Origin: Saprospiraceae bacterium
Lineage (GTDB): Bacteria > Bacteroidota > Bacteroidia > Chitinophagales > Saprospiraceae
Direction of reading: 5' to 3'
Length of the DNA: 38,401 bases
Assembly (NCBI GenBank): GCA_025056735.1
Contig: JANWVR010000056.1
Span: 1-38,401, forward strand
In this document: in pieces, positions 9,101-16,892 of the stretch
Layout of the letters: each line of letters starts with the position of its first letter
How positions within the stretch are numbered: position 1 is the stretch's first letter
Program-made: the position numbers and the translations under genes
The notes under the pieces: generated by a model
The model's database searches: none
What the model saw: the letters and a program-made list of their open reading frames with translations, nothing else
What the model was told of the DNA's origin: nothing

Positions 9101-9288
9101 AGCAAGTAACTCGGCGCGGTGACTCAAATTAAAAAACGTTAGGAGAGACTCCGTGCGATGTTTAGCAAATTTCTTGCCCATTTTTTGCGCCTTTGCCAAA
9201 TGTGGACAGTTACTGCTTGAAACTCGCGGATGAATAGAATTCCTTTCTCCGGTGACGACGGTCACTAAGGCGCGTTTTTTCGGTTTAT

Positions 9289-9296
9289 TACCTTTG
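9289..9296 (+). promoter_or_regulatory. Bacteroidota -7 promoter element
   Basis: TACCTTTG matches TAnnTTTG, 24 bp upstream of the ATG at 9321 of the zinc-ribbon gene. No good -33 TTTG was found. Confidence 0.45.
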
Positions 9297-9320
9297 TTTT
9301 AAATTTAAATAGAAGTGTCT

Positions 9321-9587
9321 ATGCTGTGTCCATCCTGTCAGGTGCCGTTGGTTACTGCGATACGCCATGAAGTTGAGATTGATTTCTGCCCGCGATGTCG
9401 AGGGGTATGGCTCGACCGTGGCGAATTGGACAAGATCATTGCCCACTCGTTACAGCATCATGAGGAGGAAGCCGCCAATGCGGAAGCATCAACCTCGCGT
9501 CCTCTTCAACCAGGAGAACGGAGACACATATACCCGCCGACCAATCTGCGCCGCCGTTTTCAACTGGAGCGATATTTTGACTTTTAA
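9321..9587 (+). CDS. Small TFIIB-type zinc-ribbon protein
   Basis: 88 residues starting at the ATG at 9321; a GTG two codons upstream (9315) is also possible. The protein opens MLCPSCQVPLV and continues EIDFCPRCRGVWLDRGELDKII, giving two CxxC pairs for one zinc ion and matching the zf-TFIIB family (PF13453) together with its typical LDRGEL tail. The remainder is His/Glu-rich (SLQHHEEE) and basic at the end. Members are small cytoplasmic proteins of unknown biochemical role. It stands alone, with the divergent T9SS gene on the left and a convergent lipoprotein gene on the right. Confidence 0.85.
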   Translation: MLCPSCQVPLVTAIRHEVEIDFCPRCRGVWLDRGELDKIIAHSLQHHEEEAANAEASTSRPLQPGERRHIYPPTNLRRRFQLERYFDF

Positions 9588-9620
9588 TTCGCCTATCTCA
9601 GCCCTAATGCCCCGGCTCTC

Positions 9621-10037
9621 TTAGAGGCGCGAGAAGTGTAGTATTTCGGTATCTCTGCCGCCGCCACTTCGATGTTCTAACCGCATGAGTGTATCTGTCA
9701 TACTCAGGATGTGCCAATCTTCGGCGAGTTCGCGCAAGAGACTGGGAGCAGCGACCTCAAACGTGAGGCAAAGTTTGGGCGTGCTGTCGTCGCAGGCCGT
9801 TGACCAGGTGCCGCTCCAGGTTTGGGTGTCAGTACGCACAAATAGCTGCCCTCCAGGTTTAAACTCAAAAATGTATGGTGCATAAAAAGCCGTCTTATCG
9901 GTGCGATCAAAATAGTAGGAGACCTTCCACTCGCCTGTTTTAACCGTAGGAACTGAGGGGTCTTTGCTGTTTTTGCAGGTGAAATACGCCAACGAGAGGG
10001 CGATTAAAGCAAACCAGGAAATACGCTTGAACAACAT
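9621..10037 (-). CDS. Putative lipoprotein, lipocalin-like
   Basis: 138 residues beginning MLFKRISWFALIALSLAYFTC, a signal sequence with a plausible lipobox ending at Cys21, so probably a lipid-anchored envelope protein. The mature part is short and beta-rich (GEWKVSYYFDRTDKT, YIFEFKPGGQLFV, TWSGTWSTACDDS), with the pattern of small lipocalin-like domain lipoproteins common in Bacteroidota. No ligand is suggested. It is transcribed away from the SusC gene, with which it shares a 342-bp upstream gap. Confidence 0.75.
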   Translation of the reverse strand: MLFKRISWFALIALSLAYFTCKNSKDPSVPTVKTGEWKVSYYFDRTDKTAFYAPYIFEFKPGGQLFVRTDTQTWSGTWSTACDDSTPKLCLTFEVAAPSLLRELAEDWHILSMTDTLMRLEHRSGGGRDTEILHFSRL

Positions 10038-10379
10038 GGCTACAGGTTTCAGTGAATTAGCTTCAGATAGGTGTACCCATACTGATAGAGGTAACCTTGA
10101 GCAGGCATCTTAAACGCTAAATTTCTAAAAAAATTAGCTTTCAGGCAACGTTCCTCTTTGGTATTTTAAAAATATGCAGATATTTCGGCCCGAAAACCGC
10201 CACCACCTCTGCCACGCGGTTTGGTCTGGCTCTGACCTGGCATTACCGAATTATCTGCTGTTTTAGCCGGAAAACGCCCTTTCCCTGTTATTTTTTTTCC
10301 ACTATTTTGCTTACCTGCTCTTCTGGAAGGGAAAGGCTTTAGATTTAAAGAAAGAGTCACCAAACCTAATTTCGTTTGT
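10038..10379. other. Intergenic region between divergent lipoprotein and SusC genes
   Basis: This is a 342-bp divergent gap that should hold promoters for both flanking genes. I see an AT-rich imperfect hairpin at 10116-10138 (GCTAA...TTAGC) and, just before the SusC ATG, TTCGTTTG, which differs from TAnnTTTG at one fixed base. The 77-codon minus frame inside it is low-complexity and was not accepted as a gene. Confidence 0.4.
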
Positions 10380-13328
10380 ATGAGGTATTTTATGCTCAAA
10401 CCAGTTTTAGTTCTGCTTGCTGTGTTTTTGGCCTACTCGGGCTGGTCTCAGCGGCAGATTAGCGGGGTGGTTACCGACGTTGAGTCGGGTGAGCCGCTCA
10501 TTGGCGCCAGCGTGCGCGTGCTGGGCACGTCAATAGGCGCCGTTACGGATTACGAAGGGCGTTTTGCCTTTGAGGTTCCTGAAGGCGCTACGCAACTTGA
10601 AGTAACGTACACCGGTTATGCCTCTCAAGTAGTCAATATTGGCACTTCGAGCGTACTCACGATTGCGCTTTCGCCTGGAGTACTGCTGCAAGAGACGGTC
10701 GTTATCGGTTATGGCACAGTGAAGCGCGAGGATGTAACCGGCGCGTTGTTGGCGGTTGGCCCTCAGCAATTTAACAAAGGCGCTATCAACTCGCCGCAGG
10801 AGCTCATCGTGGGCAAGATTGCCGGCGTGCAGGTAACGCCCAGCCCTGACCCGGGTGGCGGAGCGGTTATTCGCATTCGAGGCGGCTCGTCGTTGAGCGC
10901 CAGTAACGATCCGCTCATTGTTATTGATGGCGTGCCTGTAGGCAACGAAGGCATCGGCGGCGAGCGCAACCCGTTCAACATCGTGAACCCGAACGACATC
11001 GAGACCTTTACGGTGCTGAAAGATGCTTCCGCTACTGCCATTTATGGCTCACGCGCCTCGAATGGCGTGATCCTTATCACCACGAAGAAAGGCTCACTTA
11101 AGCGCAAGATCGGGGTAGACTACACGAACAACTTCTCGTTCGCTAATGCGGCCAACCGCATTGAAGTGCTCTCGGCCGATGAATTTCGCCGGCTCATCAA
11201 CCAGCGGTTCCCCGATGGGCACCCGGCTCGCAGCATTGTGGGCACGGCCAACACCGACTGGCAGGACCAGATTTACCAGACCGCCTTCGGTATGGACCAT
11301 AACTTAGCCATTTCGGGCGGCGTGGGTTCTTTCCCCTATCGCGTCTCGGTAGGTCTGACTGACCGCGACGGCATTCTGAAGACGGATAATTTTAACCGCT
11401 TGACGGGCGCCGTGAACCTAAGCCCTACCTTTTTCAATAACACGCTGCAAGTGAATGCCAATGCGAAGCTTATGCAGACGCGCAACACCTTCGCCAACCG
11501 CGGGGCCATTGGCGCAGCGCTGTTCTTTGACCCAACGAAGCCCGTCCGCGACCCGAATAGCCGCTTTGGAGGGTTCTACACGCCTACCGGCCCTGATGGC
11601 AACCCACTGGGCCTGGCGCCTGTCAACCCAGTTGCCCTACTCGAAATGCAAAGCGACAAGTCCACTGTAAACCGTTTTATTGGAAACATTCAGCTGGATT
11701 ATCGCCTGCCGTTCCTGCCTGACCTGCGCGCGAACCTGAACTTAGCGTACGATCAAACAAACGCTGAAGGCGAGGCCAGCGCGCCAGCCAACTTTCCGGC
11801 CGGCTATCGCCGCGATGCACAGGGCCAGGATGACGGCGGCTTTAAGCGCACCTACGAACAAAAGCGCACCAACGAACTGCTCGAATTCTACCTGAACTAC
11901 GTCAAAGCGCTGGGATCAACGCAGTTAGACCTCATGGGCGGCTACTCGTGGCAGCACTTCTATTTTGAAGACACCTCGCGCACCGTCAGCGCGCGTGGTA
12001 CCCGCGTCCTTGACCCAGGGCTGTTCTTCCCACGCGAATACTACCTGCTGTCGCTGTTCGGACGCCTGAATTTCAGCATCCAGGACCGCTACCTGTTCAC
12101 CTTCACGCTCCGCCGCGACGGCACCTCGCGCTTCGGGCCCGACAACCGCTGGGGCCTCTTCCCGTCGGCTGCCTTTGCCTGGAAGGTAATTGACAACCGC
12201 GACGGCATTCTCAGCCGCCTCAAGCTGCGCGTCAGTTACGGCGAAACCGGTCAGCAAGACCTCGGTGGCGACTTTTATCCGTATCTGGCCCGCTACCAGT
12301 CGAGCCTGCCCACAGCAGATTATCAATTGGGTGATAACTTCTATACCACCATTCGCCCTAATGGCTACAACGCCAATCTGAAGTGGGAGCAAACGGCTAC
12401 CTACAATGCTGGCTTTGACTACGAGCTCGTCGGCGGACGCATCTACGGCTCGGTGGACTACTATATCCGCAAGACGACTGACCTGATCAACTTCGTGCCC
12501 GTACCGGCAGGTACCAACCTGACCAACTTCATCACAGCCAATGTGGGCGACTTAGAAAACCGCGGCGTCGAGGTCGCCATCAACACCATCCCGGTGCAGC
12601 GCAACAAATTCAACTGGGAACTGGGCGCCAACTTCACCGTCAACCGCAATAAGATCACGCGCCTGACGGCCACCGACGACCCGGATTACCGCGGCGTGGC
12701 CGTGGGCGGCATTTCCGGCGGCGTGGGCAATACCATCCAGATCCACAGCGTGGGCTTCCCGGCCAACTCATTCTACGTGTTTGAACAGGTCTACGACGAA
12801 GACGGTAAACCCATCGAAGGTCTGTTCGTTGACCGGAATGGTGACGGCCAGATCACACCTGCTGACCAGTACCGCTTCCGCAGCCCATTCCCTGATCTGC
12901 TCGTGGGCTTCTACACCGGCTTCACCGCCGGCCGCTTCGACATCTCCGCTGGCGGGCGCATCAGCCTGGGTAATTATGTGTACAACAACAACGAGTCGAA
13001 CCAAACAGCCTTCAATAACCTCTATCATCCCACGGGTTATCTCACGAACCTGAACGCTGACTATACGCGCACACAGTTTACAGTACCGCGTTATTTTAGC
13101 AACTACTTCGTTCAAGACGCCTCTTTCCTTCGCTTCGATCACATCACTGTAGGCTATAACTTTTCTAAACTCGGATTTATCCGCAACCTCCGCCTGTTTG
13201 GCTCTGTTCAGAACCCTATCCTCGTAACTAACTATCGGGGCATTGACCCCGAAGTGTTTGGAGGCATTGACAACAACGTCTATCCGCGCTCCGTCACGTA
13301 TCTCTTCGGTCTGAACGCCAGTTTTTAA
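10380..13328 (+). CDS. SusC/RagA-family TonB-linked outer membrane transporter
   Basis: 982 residues; a second ATG at 10392 is an equally good start (MLKPVLVLLAVFLAYSGWSQ is the signal peptide). Right after the signal comes the carboxypeptidase-D-like domain (ISGVVTDVESGEPLIGASV), then the TonB box region (LLQETVVIGYGTVKREDVTGA), the plug domain with SPQELIVGKIAGVQV and PLIVIDGVP, and a long beta-barrel ending in Phe (TYLFGLNASF). SusC proteins form a TonB-dependent pore capped by the SusD lipoprotein and import oligosaccharides or peptides. The SusD gene follows after 21 bp, so the two are surely co-transcribed. The starch-type modules downstream suggest a glucan substrate, but no glycoside hydrolase is in the window. 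Confidence 0.95.
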   Translation: MRYFMLKPVLVLLAVFLAYSGWSQRQISGVVTDVESGEPLIGASVRVLGTSIGAVTDYEGRFAFEVPEGATQLEVTYTGYASQVVNIGTSSVLTIALSPGVLLQETVVIGYGTVKREDVTGALLAVGPQQFNKGAINSPQELIVGKIAGVQVTPSPDPGGGAVIRIRGGSSLSASNDPLIVIDGVPVGNEGIGGERNPFNIVNPNDIETFTVLKDASATAIYGSRASNGVILITTKKGSLKRKIGVDYTNNFSFANAANRIEVLSADEFRRLINQRFPDGHPARSIVGTANTDWQDQIYQTAFGMDHNLAISGGVGSFPYRVSVGLTDRDGILKTDNFNRLTGAVNLSPTFFNNTLQVNANAKLMQTRNTFANRGAIGAALFFDPTKPVRDPNSRFGGFYTPTGPDGNPLGLAPVNPVALLEMQSDKSTVNRFIGNIQLDYRLPFLPDLRANLNLAYDQTNAEGEASAPANFPAGYRRDAQGQDDGGFKRTYEQKRTNELLEFYLNYVKALGSTQLDLMGGYSWQHFYFEDTSRTVSARGTRVLDPGLFFPREYYLLSLFGRLNFSIQDRYLFTFTLRRDGTSRFGPDNRWGLFPSAAFAWKVIDNRDGILSRLKLRVSYGETGQQDLGGDFYPYLARYQSSLPTADYQLGDNFYTTIRPNGYNANLKWEQTATYNAGFDYELVGGRIYGSVDYYIRKTTDLINFVPVPAGTNLTNFITANVGDLENRGVEVAINTIPVQRNKFNWELGANFTVNRNKITRLTATDDPDYRGVAVGGISGGVGNTIQIHSVGFPANSFYVFEQVYDEDGKPIEGLFVDRNGDGQITPADQYRFRSPFPDLLVGFYTGFTAGRFDISAGGRISLGNYVYNNNESNQTAFNNLYHPTGYLTNLNADYTRTQFTVPRYFSNYFVQDASFLRFDHITVGYNFSKLGFIRNLRLFGSVQNPILVTNYRGIDPEVFGGIDNNVYPRSVTYLFGLNASF

Positions 13329-13349
13329 CTTCCAAAACTTCTTTTCGTT

Positions 13350-15545
13350 ATGATGTTCTATAACAGCAATAAAATAGTCGCCCTGCTGCTCTTGGGGGTT
13401 ACGCTGTTCGCCGTATCGTGCTTCAAGGACTTAGATACGGTACCGCTTAACAAGAACGAGGCCACTTCGGCCAACGTTTACGACGATCCCTCAGCTTACA
13501 AAGGCGTGTTAGCGAAATTGTACGCGGGCTTAGCCTTAAGTGGTCAGCAAGGCCCCGCTGGCCAACCCGATATCAGCGGCATTGACGAGGGCTTCTCCAC
13601 TTATCTGCGCCAGTACTGGAAGGCCCAGGAGCTGACCACCGATGAGGCCGTTATCGCCTGGAACGACGGCAACATTCAGGACTATCACCAGCAAGACTGG
13701 GATGCCAACAACGAGTTCATCACGGCCATGTACAACCGGATATTCTATCAGATATCCTTGTGCAACGAGTTCATTCGCGAGACTACTGATGAGAAATTAA
13801 ACAGCCGCGGCGTAACGGGCGCTCTGCGTTCGGAGATTGCCACCTACCGCGCGGAGGCTCGTTTCCTACGTGCGTTGAGCTACTGGCACGCCTTAGACAT
13901 GTTCCGCAACGTTCCGTTTGTAACGGAAAACGATAAGGTGGGCGCTTTCTTCCCGCGCCAGGCTTCGGCCCAGGAAATCTTTAACTATGTGGAAAGTGAG
14001 CTAAAAGCCATCGAGACGCAACTGCGCCCGCCGCGTCAAAATGAATATGGACGTGCCGACCAGGCAGCTGCCTGGATGGTATTGGCCAAGCTGTATCTGA
14101 ACGCACAGGTGTATGTGGGCCGCGAACGCTACACCGACTGCATCACGTACTGCAAGAAGGTTATTGACGCGGGCTACGCGCTCGAACCCAACTATGCCAA
14201 CCTGTTTAAGGCCGACAACCACAAAGCGAAAGGCGCCATTTTCTCGGTGCTTTTTGATGGCCTGCGCAGCCAGACATATGGCGGTACCACGTTCATCTGC
14301 CACGCGGCCGTGGGCGGCAGCATGAACCCAGCCGACTTTGGTCTGGACTTTGGCTGGGGCGGCACGCGCGTTACCAGCGCCTTAGTGGCCAAATTCCCAG
14401 CCACGGGCGGAAGTGTGGTGGTAGCGCCTAATCCGGGCGGAACCTATCCCGTAATTTACGTACCCGGTGCCTACCAGGGGTGGAACCCGGCACAGGCGCG
14501 CCAGTTGTCGTCGAAAAACAACGACAACACGTATGAGGGTTACATCTTCTTCCCTGACGCCAATTCGGAGTTCAAGTTCACCCTCGGCCCCAATTGGGAC
14601 AACAACTACGGCGACAACGGGGCCGACGGTATCCTCGACAAGAACGGAGCCAACATTAAAGTCAGCGAAGCGGGCTTCTATAAAATCAACGTGAACTTGA
14701 ACAACCTCCGATACACCCTGCTGAAGACCACCTGGGGCCTTATTGGTTCGGCCACTCCAGGCGGCTGGAGCACTGACCAGGATATGACGTATAGCCCAAC
14801 TGAGGGTGTCTGGCGCATCCAGCTCAACCTGACCCAGGGTGAAATCAAGTTTCGCGCCAATGACAGCTGGGACCTCAACTACGGCGATGACGGCGCCAAT
14901 GCCATCTTAGAGCAAAACGGCGCCAACATCGCGATTCCATCGGCGGGCACCTACCTGATCAAACTGTTCTTGAACAAGCCCGACTACACCTACTCCATTG
15001 AGCGACCGCTGTTCGACCGCCGCGCCATGTTCTGGACGCAAGGGCAGTCTCTGGAGATTGACGACATCTCGCAGTTCACCAATGGCTATGCCGTAACGAA
15101 GTTCACCAATATCCGCTCCGACGGCACGCCAGGCTCGGATAAAACCTTCGTGGATACCGACTTCCACATGTTCCGCATCGAGGATGCCTACCTGATGTAT
15201 GCTGAGGCCGTACTCCGCGGTGGCCAGGGCGGCGACATCAACACCGCCGTCAACTTAGTGAACCGCCTCCGGGAGCGCGCCTATGCTGGCACGGGGGGCA
15301 ACATCACTGCTAATCAATTGACGCTGGACTTCATTCTGGACGAACGCGCTCGCGAACTGTATTGGGAATGCCACCGCCGCACCGACTTAGTGCGCTTCGG
15401 CCGTTTCAGCAACACCACCTACTTGTGGCCCTGGAAGGGTGGCGTCAAAGGCGGCGTGAGCCGACCGCAGTTCTACGACGTGTTCCCAATTCCGAACTCC
15501 GATATTGGCGCTAACCCGAACCTGCGTCAAAATCCGGGCTATTAA
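13350..15545 (+). CDS. SusD/RagB-family lipoprotein with inserted SusE/SusF-type glycan-binding modules
   Basis: 731 residues, about 200 more than an ordinary SusD. The signal ends in a lipobox (LFAVSC). The TPR-like SusD scaffold runs through roughly residues 20-350 (ARFLRALSYWHALDMFRNVPF) and resumes at about 555 (FTNGYAVTKFTN, DTDFHMFRIEDAYLMYAEA, LDERARELYWECHRRTDLVRFG). Between them, around 355-552, sit two tandem SusE/SusF-type modules: VPGAYQGWNPA with NYGDNGADGILDKNGANI, then WGLIGSATPGGWSTDQDMT with NYGDDGANAILEQNGANI. The same pair forms the C-terminal half of the next gene product. SusD normally caps the SusC barrel and binds the ligand; extra modules would extend the binding surface. 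Confidence 0.93.
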   Translation: MMFYNSNKIVALLLLGVTLFAVSCFKDLDTVPLNKNEATSANVYDDPSAYKGVLAKLYAGLALSGQQGPAGQPDISGIDEGFSTYLRQYWKAQELTTDEAVIAWNDGNIQDYHQQDWDANNEFITAMYNRIFYQISLCNEFIRETTDEKLNSRGVTGALRSEIATYRAEARFLRALSYWHALDMFRNVPFVTENDKVGAFFPRQASAQEIFNYVESELKAIETQLRPPRQNEYGRADQAAAWMVLAKLYLNAQVYVGRERYTDCITYCKKVIDAGYALEPNYANLFKADNHKAKGAIFSVLFDGLRSQTYGGTTFICHAAVGGSMNPADFGLDFGWGGTRVTSALVAKFPATGGSVVVAPNPGGTYPVIYVPGAYQGWNPAQARQLSSKNNDNTYEGYIFFPDANSEFKFTLGPNWDNNYGDNGADGILDKNGANIKVSEAGFYKINVNLNNLRYTLLKTTWGLIGSATPGGWSTDQDMTYSPTEGVWRIQLNLTQGEIKFRANDSWDLNYGDDGANAILEQNGANIAIPSAGTYLIKLFLNKPDYTYSIERPLFDRRAMFWTQGQSLEIDDISQFTNGYAVTKFTNIRSDGTPGSDKTFVDTDFHMFRIEDAYLMYAEAVLRGGQGGDINTAVNLVNRLRERAYAGTGGNITANQLTLDFILDERARELYWECHRRTDLVRFGRFSNTTYLWPWKGGVKGGVSRPQFYDVFPIPNSDIGANPNLRQNPGY

Positions 15546-15554
15546 TTCCCTTGA

Positions 15555-15597
15555 GCGACGTGTTGGCGCCGTCCGTCAGACAGCGCCAACACGTCGC
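15555..15597 (+). terminator. Strong hairpin between susD-like and susE-like genes
   Basis: A perfect 15-bp inverted repeat (GCGACGTGTTGGCGC at 15555-15569 and its complement at 15583-15597) with a 13-nt loop begins 10 bp after the SusD stop. Only a short CTTTT follows, so it may terminate, attenuate or protect the upstream SusC-SusD message from 3' decay. Confidence 0.65.
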
Positions 15598-15708
15598 CTT
15601 TCACTGGCATTTCATTCAACAAGAAAACACAGGCAGCGCTTTCTCTCGGTAACGCCATTTACGAAATTCAGTTGAGCGCCGCTATCTTAAAAAAAACACA
15701 CTTTGGCT

Positions 15709-16755
15709 ATGAATATCAGACTGCTTCCTCTTATGGCCGCTCTGTTGCTGTTCGCGATGAGTGGCTGCGAAAAACAGGGAGATTTCAACCCCTCGCCCGC
15801 GTTGCGGCTTCGGGCACGCCCTGTCATCACAGCACCTGCCAATGGCAGCTCCATAGAACTTAAAGCAAGCCAGGCAAGCAATCCCTTTGTGGTTACCTGG
15901 ACGCCCGCAGACTTTGGCTTCCAGGCTGCTGTTACTTATTCCGTTGAGATTGCCCGCGCCGGCACCAAATTCAAAGACCCCGTTGTGCTGGGAACCAGCA
16001 ACGGCACATCTTTAGCCTCCACGGTAGAGAAGTTCAATACTGCGCTCTTCACTACCCTTGAGTTGCCCGGCGAGGAGCCTTCTAACATCGAGATGCGGCT
16101 GGCCGCAAGCGTCAACCCAAACGTAGATGTGGTGTACTCTGACCCGATTACCCTGCGCGTAACGCCTTACACCATCGTCATCGTATATCCACAACTGCAA
16201 GTGCCTGGCAGCTACCAGGGTTGGAATCCTGCCGACAACAACACCGTCATCTTCTCGGCTAAGAGCAATAACCGCTACGAAGGGTACATCTACTTCAAGG
16301 ACAACAACACTGAGTACAAGTATACCGTAGGCCCCAGTTGGGCCGAAAACTATGGCGACAATGGGGGTGACGGCACCTTAGAGCGCGACGGCGCCAACAT
16401 TAAAGCCGGCCCAGCAGGCGTCTACCGTCTCCGCGTCAACCTCAACGATAAAACACACGACAACCTGCGCACCGTGTGGGGCCTCATCGGCTCTGCCACG
16501 CCCAACGGCTGGAACAGCGACCAGGATATGACCTTTGACCCCGTCGCCAACAAGTGGACGATCACCCTCAACCTCGTCGCAGGCGAAATCAAGTTCCGCG
16601 CCAACGACGACTGGGGCGTTAACCTCGGCGACGACGGCCTAAACAAGTCGTTAGAGTACAACGGCGCCAACATACCCATCGCCGCTGCCGGCAACTACAC
16701 GATTGACCTGATCCTGAACCGGGCCATTTACACGTACACTATCAAGAAGAACTGA
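15709..16755 (+). CDS. SusE/SusF-like outer membrane glycan-binding lipoprotein
   Basis: 348 residues from the ATG at 15709; an in-frame TTG two codons earlier is less likely. The signal peptide ends in a lipobox (LLFAMSGC). Residues 30-150 are the SusE N-terminal fibronectin-like domain (PVITAPANGSSIEL, FVVTWTPADFGFQAAVTYSV). Residues 157-348 hold two starch-binding-type modules: VPGSYQGWNPADNN with NYGDNGGDGTLERDGANI, and WGLIGSATPNGWNSDQDMT with NLGDDGLNKSLEYNGANI. Known SusE and SusF proteins are surface lipoproteins that hold starch near SusC/SusD. The gene is 163 bp after SusD with a strong hairpin between them, so it may be expressed at another level from susC and susD. Confidence 0.9.
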   Translation: MNIRLLPLMAALLLFAMSGCEKQGDFNPSPALRLRARPVITAPANGSSIELKASQASNPFVVTWTPADFGFQAAVTYSVEIARAGTKFKDPVVLGTSNGTSLASTVEKFNTALFTTLELPGEEPSNIEMRLAASVNPNVDVVYSDPITLRVTPYTIVIVYPQLQVPGSYQGWNPADNNTVIFSAKSNNRYEGYIYFKDNNTEYKYTVGPSWAENYGDNGGDGTLERDGANIKAGPAGVYRLRVNLNDKTHDNLRTVWGLIGSATPNGWNSDQDMTFDPVANKWTITLNLVAGEIKFRANDDWGVNLGDDGLNKSLEYNGANIPIAAAGNYTIDLILNRAIYTYTIKKN

Positions 16756-16783
16756 CGACACCAACTCTTCGCTTTACCTTTGA

Positions 16784-16821
16784 ACGCCCTGCCCCGGCCT
16801 CGCTGTGGCAGGGTGTTTTTT
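16784..16821 (+). terminator. Rho-independent terminator after the susE-like gene
   Basis: Arms ACGCCCTGCC (16784-16793) and GGCAGGGTGT (16807-16816) pair with one G-T wobble around a 13-nt loop and are followed by a T run through 16821. This closes the Sus locus. A TACCTTTG promoter-like match sits just before it (16775-16782) but would have to read through the hairpin. Confidence 0.8.
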
Positions 16822-16892
16822 CTATGAAATAAAAAAATGCACCAGATATGAAACCTTTGGCCAATGGGCAGCCTCAAATGAAGGGCACAAGC

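Noticed and set aside
10166-10399. Minus open frame of 77 codons in the SusC upstream region
   Set aside because: Low-complexity, basic, overlaps the SusC start and its probable promoter; no family resemblance.
16775-16782. TACCTTTG as promoter of the serine hydrolase gene
   Set aside because: A transcript from here would pass straight through the strong terminator at 16784-16821. The match may be chance.
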